A stretch of DNA of 7,304 nt from Paludibacter sp. (GCA_031284665.1 JAITXR010000202.1:1-7304), one strand, 5' to 3'. Shown: positions 1 to 6,225, counted from the first letter of the stretch. Numbers and translations are program-made. Notes: a model not told the origin generated them from the sequence alone.

Positions 1-117
1 TTCCGTATGCCAATGGGCGATTATATGCCGTTGTTTTTTGGAGTTGTAAGTTTGCTTTTTGCCGAAATTCTGAAAATTTCCACTCAAATGAAAGAGGATA
101 TTGAGTTAACAGTATAA
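1..117 (+). CDS. DUF2975 family membrane protein, C-terminal end only (5' cut by window edge)
   Basis: Frame 1 is open from the first base and gives 38 residues before a TAA at 115-117. The fragment starts with a polar stretch, has one hydrophobic segment (about residues 10-24, LFFGVVSLLFAEI) and ends MKEDIELTV. A last membrane helix followed by a short tail ending in an acidic-LT(V/I) motif is typical of DUF2975 proteins, small multi-helix inner-membrane proteins of unknown function. The gene lies 18 bp upstream of a small XRE regulator. DUF2975 and YozG-like XRE genes are a recurrent pair in Firmicutes and Bacteroidota, which supports the assignment and suggests cotranscription. The function is unknown; a membrane sensor or antagonist of the regulator is only a guess. 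Too little is visible to judge whether the gene is intact. Confidence 0.7.
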   Translation, partial: FRMPMGDYMPLFFGVVSLLFAEILKISTQMKEDIELTV

Positions 118-135
118 TCTTAAAATAAAAAAATT

Positions 136-345
136 ATGCCAATAATAGTAAATCTTGATGTAATGATGGCGAAACGAAAAATTTCGCTCAACGACCTGTC
201 CGAAAAAGTAGAAATTACGCCCGCAAATCTTTCAATTCTTAAAACCGGCAAAGCAAAAGCAATCCGATTCAGCACTCTGGAGGCTCTTTGCGACGAACTG
301 CAATGCCAGCCGGGAGATATTTTAGAGTTTAATAAAAATTTATAA
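136..345 (+). CDS. Small XRE/Cro-CI family helix-turn-helix regulator (YozG-like)
   Basis: This 69-residue protein is almost entirely one helix-turn-helix domain. It opens with IIVNLDVMMAKRKISLNDLSEKV (helices 1-2), continues with ITPANLSILKTGKAKAIRFSTL (recognition helix and the next turn), and ends with LCDELQCQPGDILEF, the classic closing helix of this subfamily. The length is normal for YozG-like regulators. The ATG at 136 follows an A-rich leader with A at -3 and no Shine-Dalgarno sequence, as expected in Bacteroidota. It starts 18 bp after the DUF2975 stop codon, so the two probably form one transcript. It is a DNA-binding protein expected to act as a dimer in the cytoplasm, plausibly on its own promoter upstream of the window; the target is inferred, not seen. 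sppA starts 45 bp downstream with no terminator between, so read-through into sppA is possible. Confidence 0.9.
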   Translation: MPIIVNLDVMMAKRKISLNDLSEKVEITPANLSILKTGKAKAIRFSTLEALCDELQCQPGDILEFNKNL

Positions 346-390
346 ATAATTAAAAATCAACATTTTACCAACAATTAAAATTCAATCATT

Positions 391-2142
391 ATGAAACAGT
401 TTTTAAAAATCGTTCTTGCCGTAATAGTCGGCTCTCTTATTGTTTCGGTGCTTAGTACCATTCTGTTTTTCGGAGTTATCGGTGTGATTGCCGGCTCGTC
501 CGAAAAAACCGTAACTCTCAAATCTCATTCAGTTTATCAACTTCAATTGGATGGCGAACTTACCGACCGCAGCAGCGATAATCCAATGAATGCGGCTTTA
601 GCAAAAGCACTTTCAGGCTCTGATTATCAAACACTTGGATTAGACCAAGTGCTGGCAAATATCGAAAAAGCAAAAACCGACGACAAAATTACAGGCATTT
701 ACCTTAAAGGTGGCTCGCTGAGCGGCGGATTTGCATCTATCAAAGAAATTCGCGATGCCTTGCTTGATTTCAAAACTTCGGGAAAATTTATCGTTGCTTA
801 TGCCGACGATTACACGCAAAAAAACTATTATTTAGCATCCGTAGCCGATAAAATTATAGTAAATCCGCTTGGCTCTGTCGATTTTAAGGGCATTGCATCC
901 GAAACAATGTTTTTCAAAGATTTGCTCGAAAAAATTGGTGTCGAAATTCAAGTGGTGAAGGTCGGAACTTACAAATCGGCAGTTGAGCCTTATCTTAATA
1001 GCGAAATGAGCCAAGCAAATCGCGAACAAGTAAATCGTTATATATCATCAATTTGGAATAATTTGATTAACGAAATTTCAGAATCACGCTCCATTTCGAC
1101 AGAAAATCTTAATCTTTATGCCGACGAAATGATGACATTCCAACCAACTGAAAAGGCTATGGAATATGCCTTGATTGACACTATTTTGTACGAAGACGAA
1201 GTGGACAGCATTATCAAAACTTTTGATGCCGATTATAACATAATCAAACATTCAAATTTGACAAAAGTACAATCGACAAAAAAATATAATACAAGCAAAC
1301 TCGCTGTGTTATACGCAGTTGGCGGAATTGATATGGGCGGTAGCGGCGATGATAACATTGTGTCGAAAGATTTGGTAAAAACAATCAATAAAATTGCCGA
1401 CGACGATGCTATCAAAGCAGTGGTTTTCCGCGTAAATTCACCCGGTGGAAGTGCTTATGGCTCAGAGCAAATCTGGCGTGCCATTAGCAAACTCAAAGAG
1501 AAAAAACCGGTTGTAGTTTCAATGGGCGACTATGCTGCATCGGGAGGATATTATATCTCGTGTAATGCCGATGTTATTGTGGCTCAGCCAAATACATTGA
1601 CAGGCTCGATAGGAATTTTCGGCACAATACCAAACACTGCTGGTTTGTACAAAAAAATAGGTTTGGCTACCGACGGCGCAAAAACCAATAAAATGAGCGA
1701 TGCCATTACTACATCAAGAGCATTCACGCCCGACGAACGCAATTTGCTCCAAAATTACGTCAATCGCGGTTACGAAACTTTTGTAAAACGCTGTGCTGAT
1801 GGGCGCGGAAAAACCACTGACGAAATTAAAGCAATAGCCGAAGGCAGAGTTTGGACAGGCGAAGATGCCCTAAAAATCGGATTAGTGGACGCACTCGGAG
1901 GGATTGACGAGGCTGTGGCTTTGGCTGCCGAAAAAGCCGAAATTACTGATTATCAAATCGCTGAATATCCGGCTGTTGGGAACTTTTTCACTCAATTAAT
2001 CAATGAATTGAACGACAATGCCGAAAACCGTATGCTAAAATCGCAACTTGGTGAATATTACAATGTTGTGAAAGAACTTAAAGTTCTTCAAAACACAAAC
2101 GGCATCCAAGCACGTATGCCTTACGAAATTATAATTAAGTGA
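391..2142 (+). CDS. sppA: Signal peptide peptidase SppA, 67K type (protease IV)
   Basis: This 583-residue protein has an N-terminal membrane anchor (about residues 5-34) and two tandem ClpP/crotonase-like domains (about 45-270 and 300-520), the layout of the E. coli-type 67K SppA. The catalytic dyad is split between the domains as in that family. The lysine is K195 in GTYKSAVEPY (equivalent to E. coli K209). The serine is S384 in GDYAASGGYY (equivalent to S409). VNSPGGSAYGSEQIW and TGSIGIFG are further family motifs in the second domain. SppA cleaves signal peptides left in the membrane after preprotein processing, with its active sites on the outer face of the inner membrane. Length and motifs indicate an intact enzyme. 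The start at 391 has A at -3 and gives a proper anchor sequence. The gene is more GC-rich than the lipoprotein genes that follow, and a strong hairpin terminator lies just past the stop. Confidence 0.97.
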   Translation: MKQFLKIVLAVIVGSLIVSVLSTILFFGVIGVIAGSSEKTVTLKSHSVYQLQLDGELTDRSSDNPMNAALAKALSGSDYQTLGLDQVLANIEKAKTDDKITGIYLKGGSLSGGFASIKEIRDALLDFKTSGKFIVAYADDYTQKNYYLASVADKIIVNPLGSVDFKGIASETMFFKDLLEKIGVEIQVVKVGTYKSAVEPYLNSEMSQANREQVNRYISSIWNNLINEISESRSISTENLNLYADEMMTFQPTEKAMEYALIDTILYEDEVDSIIKTFDADYNIIKHSNLTKVQSTKKYNTSKLAVLYAVGGIDMGGSGDDNIVSKDLVKTINKIADDDAIKAVVFRVNSPGGSAYGSEQIWRAISKLKEKKPVVVSMGDYAASGGYYISCNADVIVAQPNTLTGSIGIFGTIPNTAGLYKKIGLATDGAKTNKMSDAITTSRAFTPDERNLLQNYVNRGYETFVKRCADGRGKTTDEIKAIAEGRVWTGEDALKIGLVDALGGIDEAVALAAEKAEITDYQIAEYPAVGNFFTQLINELNDNAENRMLKSQLGEYYNVVKELKVLQNTNGIQARMPYEIIIK

Positions 2143-2159
2143 TTGTAATGTGAATATTT

Positions 2160-2207
2160 AAGTACGATTTATTCCGAATTATCAGAATAAATCGTACTTT
2201 TGGTTTT
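2160..2207 (+). terminator. Rho-independent terminator after sppA
   Basis: The arms AAGTACGATTTATTC (2160-2174) and GAATAAATCGTACTT (2185-2199) are perfect 15-bp complements around a 10-base loop. They are followed by TTTTGGTTTTT. The hairpin begins 17 bp past the sppA stop and should end the transcript that includes sppA. Confidence 0.85.
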
Positions 2208-2222
2208 TATATATTCTTATGC

Positions 2223-2249
2223 CCTAATCCTGCAAATCTTGTAATTTTG
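2223..2249 (+). promoter_or_regulatory. Possible -7 box and short degenerate repeat upstream of lipoprotein gene
   Basis: TAATTTTG at 2242-2249 matches the Bacteroidota -7 consensus TAnnTTTG exactly, 77 bp before the lipoprotein start, but no TTG sits about 19 bp upstream. The same stretch reads as degenerate tandem units, AATCCTGCA then AATCTTGTA, resembling dispersed intergenic repeats seen in many Bacteroidota genomes. The promoter match may therefore be a chance product of the repeat. The downstream gene does need a promoter, since a strong terminator precedes it. Confidence 0.25.
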
Positions 2250-2326
2250 AGGAAAGTACGATAAGCGATTTTAGACTTTAATAGATAAGAAAATAAAAAA
2301 TGTAACAACGCCAATTTCTATCAATT

Positions 2327-2764
2327 ATGAAACATCTAAAAATAGTATTAATATTTAGTGTTTTGCTTGTGTCTTGTTCTAAAAGCGAATTAGAACAGAA
2401 ACTAACAGCAGACGACAGTTTTTGGTATATATTTCAGTATGACACATTATCAAATAAATATCAAAATTCATCTTATGGATATAAATTCTATATGCATCAA
2501 AAATGCCTTTATGTATATTATGATTATTCTACTGATAAAATTAGAGAATTTGATATAGATGATGTTGTTTATACGAAAAAATGGAACTATAATAAAAAAA
2601 ATAATAAGATTCAAATACAAGATTTTGAATATCAAATAGTTGGTTTCAATGAAGACACTCTAATACTAAAAAACAAATCAGATAAGATTGTGAGTTTGAT
2701 AAATTTGTATAGAAAAAATCCACAGATAATGCAACCAACATGGAGAATTGGATATGAAAAGTAA
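2327..2764 (+). CDS. Small hypothetical lipoprotein, 145 aa
   Basis: I do not recognise the family. The N-terminus is a textbook lipoprotein signal: MKHLK, a hydrophobic run, then the lipobox LLVSC with the acylated cysteine at residue 17. After cleavage about 129 residues remain, rich in Tyr, Phe, Asp and Lys, with alternating polar and aromatic residues (for example DSFWYIFQYD and CLYVYYDYSTD) that suggest beta-strands. The closing part (DTLILKN...IVSLINLYRK) resembles the last strands of lipocalin-like lipoproteins common in Bacteroidota, but that is only an impression. The residues after the cysteine (SKSELEQ) show no obvious surface-export signal, so a periplasmic-facing location is more likely. 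The gene is AT-rich (about 22-27% GC in two sampled 60-base lines) compared with sppA and the rnf genes. It lies alone between the sppA terminator and a non-coding patch. Confidence 0.8.
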   Translation: MKHLKIVLIFSVLLVSCSKSELEQKLTADDSFWYIFQYDTLSNKYQNSSYGYKFYMHQKCLYVYYDYSTDKIREFDIDDVVYTKKWNYNKKNNKIQIQDFEYQIVGFNEDTLILKNKSDKIVSLINLYRKNPQIMQPTWRIGYEK

Positions 2765-2766
2765 AA

Positions 2767-2860
2767 ATGCTCCACGCCACCTACATCGTTCAAGTTTGGC
2801 TCGTACCCCGAAGGAGTATGATAATGAACGCATTTACTCCACTGATAAATACTTATGTGA
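2767..2860 (+). repeat. GC-richer non-coding patch, possible dispersed element
   Basis: Between two very AT-rich lipoprotein genes lies a patch that is clearly richer in G and C, especially 2770-2816. It contains an inverted pair GGAGTA (2813-2818) and TACTCC (2835-2840) with a 16-base loop. A further CTCC at 2770-2773 could pair with the same GGAG. The motif CTCCAC occurs at both ends of the patch. No convincing gene covers it: a 39-codon ATG frame (2767-2886) has no signal or domain features. It may be a dispersed intergenic repeat or a structured leader of the next gene. Copy number cannot be judged from one window. Confidence 0.35.
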
Positions 2861-2890
2861 AACCAAAAAGATTTGGGAAATCTTAATGTA

Positions 2891-3532
2891 ATGAAACTCA
2901 ATATTATAATATTTGTTTTATCGCTATTTGCTGCTTGTTTGGTAGTGGGTTGTAATAACAATCCGTCACAAGAGCGCAATAATGAAACAGCCCAAGATAC
3001 ACTGCATCAACTACCTAAAATGCCAATTAGTCAATATGTTGTTGAGGGCGATAGTTTGTATGTTTTGTGTAACGATTGGTTTCTTTATTATCCTTTAGGA
3101 GAGTACGAAAATTTGGAAGATATTGAAAAAAAATATCCTTTTATGCATACACATAAATTCGATAAAGACACAACGAATATTGGTTATGTTATAGAAACTC
3201 TTTCATATAAAAAAAGTAATGTAGTATTGTGGTTTGAAATCATTGATGAAAATGCAGATGAATGGACTTCGGGAAAAGTAGAGATTGCATTTGCTAAAAT
3301 TGTGGAATCGGATATTTCTTTTGTAAATGGAATACATACAAGTATGTCAAAGCAAGAATTTATGACAAGATTTCCTTTTACATTGCCATCTGATATTGAG
3401 GATAACATTCATATAATTTGTTTGCAAGCCGCTCTGGATGGAATGTGGCATAATTATTATTTTAGCAATAATAAATTAGATTCTATTATTGTTAAAACAG
3501 ATTTTCAAATTAATCCGGCAAATTATTATTAA
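2891..3532 (+). CDS. Hypothetical lipoprotein, 213 aa
   Basis: I do not recognise a named family. The ATG at 2891 is preferred over an in-frame TTG at 2873 because it puts a clean signal peptide at the N-terminus: MKLN, a hydrophobic run, and the lipobox LVVGC with cysteine 21. An Asn/Gln/Glu-rich linker follows (about residues 22-40). The mature domain contains a Tyr-rich segment (about 60-75) and a stretch reading FVNGIHTSMSKQEFMTRFPF (about 148-167). That stretch resembles the 'I..GMSkeeF...F' turn seen in BamE-like and other small Bacteroidota lipoproteins. It is followed by a probable final strand pair, with YYFSNNKLDSIIV near the C-terminus. The protein is probably anchored in a membrane facing the periplasm; its role is unknown. 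The start codon has G at -3, unlike every other gene here, which may mean weaker initiation. Composition is AT-rich like the preceding lipoprotein gene. Confidence 0.8.
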   Translation: MKLNIIIFVLSLFAACLVVGCNNNPSQERNNETAQDTLHQLPKMPISQYVVEGDSLYVLCNDWFLYYPLGEYENLEDIEKKYPFMHTHKFDKDTTNIGYVIETLSYKKSNVVLWFEIIDENADEWTSGKVEIAFAKIVESDISFVNGIHTSMSKQEFMTRFPFTLPSDIEDNIHIICLQAALDGMWHNYYFSNNKLDSIIVKTDFQINPANYY

Positions 3533-3588
3533 TGTTTATATGAGTTTTTTTGTATATATAAAATATTGTTCTAAAAAAATGAAAAATA

Positions 3589-4128
3589 ATGGAAGAATTA
3601 TCGAAATTTGACAATGTCAAGAAAAAAATAATCACACTTCGCAATAAGAATGTAATTCTCGATAGCGATGTGGCTGCATTGTACGGAGTAGAAACAATGC
3701 GTATAAATGAAGCGGTAAAAAATAATCCTGATAAATTTCCAACAGGATATGTGTTTGAGTTGGATAAAGATGAAAAATCAGAGGTTATCGAAAAATTCGA
3801 TAACCCCAAATTGAAATTTTCACCAGCTTTGCCAAAAGCCTTTACAGAAAAGGGTTTATATATGCTTGCTACTATTTTAAAAAGTACTCAGGCAACACAA
3901 ACAACCATTGAAATTGTAGAAACGTTTGCACAAATCAAAGAATTATCGCGTACTGTAACTGAATTGTCGGAAGCAAAAGACGAAGAAACAAAAAAGTCGC
4001 TTATGCATCGCAGTGGTGAAATTTTTAGCGACATTTTGGGTAATAATTTAACAACAACAGATACAGAAACAAGCATAGAACTAAATTTCGCTGTATTAAA
4101 ATTAAAACATACTGTAAAAAAGAAATAA
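3589..4128 (+). CDS. ORF6N domain-containing protein, 179 aa
   Basis: Residues 8-100 form an ORF6N domain: IITLRNKNVILDSDVAALYGV, then a helix with VKNNPDKFPTGYVFEL, then ALPKAFTEKGLYMLATILKS. ORF6N is a putative DNA-binding domain first described in phage and large DNA virus proteins, related in context to KilA-N and Bro-N. The C-terminal part (about 105-179) is charged and helical, with an IKELSRTVTELSEAKDEETKK coiled-coil-like segment and a terminal ELNFAVLKLKHTVKKK. The length suits the compact chromosomal version widespread in Bacteroidota. The ATG at 3589 has A at -3; an earlier ATG at 3579 is out of frame. No phage structural, integrase or transposase gene lies nearby. The gene ends 10 bp before rnfG, so it may be cotranscribed with the rnf genes, which is an odd association. 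A regulatory or DNA-binding role is inferred from the domain only. Confidence 0.9.
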   Translation: MEELSKFDNVKKKIITLRNKNVILDSDVAALYGVETMRINEAVKNNPDKFPTGYVFELDKDEKSEVIEKFDNPKLKFSPALPKAFTEKGLYMLATILKSTQATQTTIEIVETFAQIKELSRTVTELSEAKDEETKKSLMHRSGEIFSDILGNNLTTTDTETSIELNFAVLKLKHTVKKK

Positions 4129-4138
4129 TAATAATATT

Positions 4139-4768
4139 ATGCAACAATTAACATCTTCGTTCAAAAATATGATTTTGGTTTTGGCAGGCATTTCGCTGTT
4201 TGCTGCTGCTACTTTGGCATCGGTTTACACCTTCACAAAAGAGCCTATCGCCATTGCAAAAGCAAATAAACTGCAAAATGCTATCAAAGAAGTACTTCCG
4301 GCAGATTTTGCAAGAATTGGCGAAACCGAAAAAATCGTAATTTCTACCGGCGATTCGCTCAACGTTTACAAAGCCTATAATGCTGACAACAATTTTATTG
4401 GAGCAGCAGTCGAAAGCGTCTCGCACAAAGGCTTTGCGGGCGATATTACAATTATGGTTGGTTTTGATGCCGAAGGAAAAATCGTGAATTATTCGGTGCT
4501 GGAACAAAGCGAAACGCCCGGATTGGGAACAAAAATGACCGAGTGGTTCAAAACGGCAAAAGGCAGGCAGGATATTCGCGGCAAAAATCCGGCAAGCGAC
4601 AAATTGCAAGTGAGCAAAGACGGTGGCGAAGTTGACGCAATTACGGCTGCCACAATTAGTTCGCGCGCTTTCCTCGATGCTGTGATAAACGCCTACAATG
4701 CCTATGCTGCCAATAGTGGCGCTCCGGAAATAGACGGAAATTCAGGCGCAACGGCATTGGAATGGTAA
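4139..4768 (+). CDS. rnfG: Rnf electron transport complex subunit G (FMN-binding)
   Basis: This 209-residue protein has one N-terminal membrane helix (about residues 9-30) followed by a periplasmic FMN-binding domain. Family motifs include GFAGDITIMVGFDAEGKI and VLEQSETPGLGTKM. The flavin attachment region reads D166-AITAAT-172, where T172 is the expected covalent FMN site made by ApbE. The residue before AAT is Thr, and Ala replaces the usual Gly of the SGAT motif; I believe this variant is common in Bacteroidota RnfG. The C-terminal tail holds a second sequence, DGNSGAT (199-205), that fits the ApbE consensus better than the main site. RnfG carries electrons in the Rnf complex, which couples reduced ferredoxin oxidation by NAD+ to Na+ or H+ export. 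rnfE and rnfA follow, but rnfD is not immediately upstream, where it would be expected. The start at 4139 has A at -3 and lies 10 bp after the ORF6N stop. Confidence 0.95.
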   Translation: MQQLTSSFKNMILVLAGISLFAAATLASVYTFTKEPIAIAKANKLQNAIKEVLPADFARIGETEKIVISTGDSLNVYKAYNADNNFIGAAVESVSHKGFAGDITIMVGFDAEGKIVNYSVLEQSETPGLGTKMTEWFKTAKGRQDIRGKNPASDKLQVSKDGGEVDAITAATISSRAFLDAVINAYNAYAANSGAPEIDGNSGATALEW

Positions 4769-4874
4769 AAATAAAAATTAAGACTTATAGACTTTTAGAT
4801 ATGAGATGAGAGACTTGTCCCGATAAATGCAGGGCTAAACAGTCGCAAATTAAAACCTAATAAATAAAAAAACA
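4769..4874 (+). repeat. Degenerate AGACTT repeats in the rnfG-rnfE gap
   Basis: The 106-bp gap contains AGACTT three times (4781-4786, 4789-4794, 4811-4816) in a purine-rich tract (GATATGAGATGAGAGACTTG). After it comes CCCGATAAATGCAGGG, which has short complementary ends. I see no terminator or promoter. The gap is long for genes of one operon and resembles low-complexity intergenic repeat filler. Confidence 0.5.
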
Positions 4875-5471
4875 ATGGATAAAAATTCAAATTTAAGTGT
4901 TTTTCTTAACGGATTGATAAAAGAAAATCCAACTTTTGTTATTATTCTTGGGATGTGCCCAACGCTTGCCACTACTACCTCGTCAATCAACGGACTGAGT
5001 ATGGGTTTGGCTACAACTTTTGTGCTTTTGGGGTCAAATGTTGTAGTTTCGGCGCTCAAAAACCTTATTCCCGACAAAGTTCGCATACCGGCTTTTATCA
5101 TCGTAATTGCCACATTTGTTACGGTTGTGGAAATGGCAATGCAGGCTTATGTTCCGGCGTTGTACAAAAGTTTGGGGATTTTCATTCCGCTGATTGTAGT
5201 TAATTGCATTGTGCTTGGTCGCGCCGAAGCCTTTGCCGCCAAAAACAACGTTTTGCGCTCGGCTCTCGACGGTTTGGGAATGGGCTTTGGTTTTACTTTG
5301 GCATTAACATTACTTGGCGCAGTACGCGAAATTCTCGGCACAGGGAAATTATTTAACTATACACTTTTCCCCGAAAATTATGGAATGTTGCTTTTCGTAC
5401 TTGCCCCCGGTGCTTTTATTGCGTTGGGATTTCTTATTGCCATTATTAACAAATTGAAAATAAATAAATAA
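4875..5471 (+). CDS. rnfE: Rnf electron transport complex subunit E
   Basis: This 198-residue integral membrane protein has about six hydrophobic segments and the signature ENPTFVIILGMCPTLATTTS near the N-terminus (C28). The second family hallmark, VVNCIVLGRAEAFA, carries C111. These two cysteines, with the matching pair in RnfA, are the positions known from Rnf and Nqr structures to hold an iron-sulfur cluster inside the membrane. NPTFVIILGMCPTLA and the GRAEAFA motif favour RnfE over its homologue NqrD. RnfE and RnfA form an inverted pair that carries electrons across the membrane during ion transport. The start ATG at 4875 has A at -3 behind an A-rich leader. The protein is shorter than E. 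coli RsxE (about 231 residues), mainly at the C-terminus, but the core looks complete. GC content is high for this window (about 58% in one sampled line), suggesting a core, well-expressed gene. Confidence 0.96.
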   Translation: MDKNSNLSVFLNGLIKENPTFVIILGMCPTLATTTSSINGLSMGLATTFVLLGSNVVVSALKNLIPDKVRIPAFIIVIATFVTVVEMAMQAYVPALYKSLGIFIPLIVVNCIVLGRAEAFAAKNNVLRSALDGLGMGFGFTLALTLLGAVREILGTGKLFNYTLFPENYGMLLFVLAPGAFIALGFLIAIINKLKINK

Positions 5472-5535
5472 ACAATGTGCCAATTGACAAACGCTTAGTT
5501 TGCATCAGTAAATTGTTTATTAGCAAATTTATAAC
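5467..5535 (+). repeat. Direct repeat copy 1 in the rnfE-rnfA gap
   Basis: The repeat starts with AATAAACAAT overlapping the rnfE stop. It then reads CAATTGACA (5481-5489), AAACGCTTAGTTTGCAT (5489-5505), and ATTGTTTATTAGCAAATTTA (5512-5531) followed by TAAC. All three blocks recur in the same order in copy 2. CAAAC (5488-5492) and GTTTG (5498-5502) can form a small hairpin. Confidence 0.75.
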
Positions 5536-5564
5536 GACAACAAATATTATTAATCCAAAAACAC

Positions 5565-5646
5565 AATAAACAATTGACAGAAACATTTGATAAACGCTTG
5601 GTTTTCATTGGCACATTAGCACATTGTTTATTAGCAAATTTAAAAC
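5565..5646 (+). repeat. Direct repeat copy 2, ending at the rnfA start
   Basis: The same ordered blocks as copy 1 appear here: AATAAACAATTGACA (5565-5579), AAACGCTTGGTTTTCAT (5592-5608), and ATTGTTTATTAGCAAATTTA (5623-5642) followed by AAAC. Copy 2 has two insertions relative to copy 1. One is a degenerate octamer run: ATTGGCAC, ATTAGCAC, ATTGTTT, ATTAGCAA (5607-5637). The repeat stops three bases before the rnfA ATG, so it forms the translation leader of rnfA. Confidence 0.75.
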
Positions 5647-5649
5647 ATT

Positions 5650-6225
5650 ATGACCTATATTTTAATTTTCATCAGCGCAGTATTTGTAAACAACATAGTA
5701 TTATCACAATTTTTGGGTATTTGTCCGTTTCTGGGCGTATCAAAAAAAATCGATACGGCGATTGGAATGGGCGGCGCAGTGGCATTTGTGATGACCCTTG
5801 CTACTATTGTTACTTATGTTATTCAACGCACTGTATTAGAGCCGTTTAACGTAACATTTTTGCAAACAATTACATTTATTCTGATTATTGCAGCCTTAGT
5901 GCAATTAGTCGAGATTATTCTAAAAAAAATATCGCCATCGTTATATCAGGCACTTGGAGTATTTCTGCCGCTAATATCCACAAACTGCACAATTCTTGGT
6001 GTGGCAATAATGGTTATTCAAAAAGATATGAACTTGCTAACCAGCGTAGTTTTTGCCATATCCACAGCCTGTGGTTTTGCTTTGGCGTTAATAATTTTTG
6101 CCGGCATACGCGAGCAACTGACTTTTGTAAAAATCCCAAAAGCAATGCAAGGCACTCCAATTGCGCTAATCACCGCCGGAATGTTGGCGATGGCGTTTAT
6201 GGGTTTTTCGGGAATTGTAAAATAG
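5650..6225 (+). CDS. rnfA: Rnf electron transport complex subunit A
   Basis: This 191-residue membrane protein is almost the length of E. coli RsxA. It has six hydrophobic segments (about 4-24, 38-58, 70-90, 100-120, 128-148 and 168-188). Signature motifs are [20 protein letters not shown], with C25, and [12 protein letters not shown], with C113. The [10 protein letters not shown] form separates RnfA from the homologous NqrE (ENMALSFFLG). The two cysteines complete, with C28 and C111 of RnfE, the intramembrane iron-sulfur site known from Rnf and Nqr structures. RnfA with RnfE forms the core through which electrons cross the membrane. It is the last rnf gene here, and a promoter candidate for the next gene begins right after its stop, so the operon probably ends here. 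I see no hairpin terminator. The ATG at 5650 has A at -3; its leader is entirely made of repeat sequence. Confidence 0.97.
   Translation: MTYILIFISAVFVNNIVLSQFLGICPFLGVSKKIDTAIGMGGAVAFVMTLATIVTYVIQRTVLEPFNVTFLQTITFILIIAALVQLVEIILKKISPSLYQALGVFLPLISTNCTILGVAIMVIQKDMNLLTSVVFAISTACGFALALIIFAGIREQLTFVKIPKAMQGTPIALITAGMLAMAFMGFSGIVK

Noticed and set aside
2873..2890. TTG start six codons upstream of the second lipoprotein start
   Set aside because: It would add MGNLNV before the basic signal-peptide start MKLN and has no better leader; ATG at 2891 gives a standard lipoprotein signal.
2632..2979. Minus-strand 115-codon open frame across the end of the first lipoprotein and the GC-rich patch
   Set aside because: It overlaps two lipoprotein genes with clear signal peptides, has no recognisable domain, and seems open only because of composition.
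4082..4089. TAAATTTC as a -7 promoter box for rnfG
   Set aside because: The last base departs from TAnnTTTG and there is no TTG about 19 bp upstream; it lies inside the ORF6N coding sequence.
4148..4609. Minus-strand 153-codon open frame
   Set aside because: It lies entirely antisense to rnfG, whose frame has clear family motifs; the antisense product is Cys- and Phe-rich with no domain.
5574..5849. Plus-strand 91-codon frame starting in the repeat before rnfA
   Set aside because: It runs out of frame into rnfA, and its first half is translated repeat sequence.
4139..6225. Nqr (NqrC, NqrD, NqrE) instead of Rnf subunits
   Set aside because: RnfA has [14 protein letters not shown] and RnfE has NPTFVIILGMCPTLA with GRAEAFA, which are Rnf forms; the neighbours also do not include other nqr genes.
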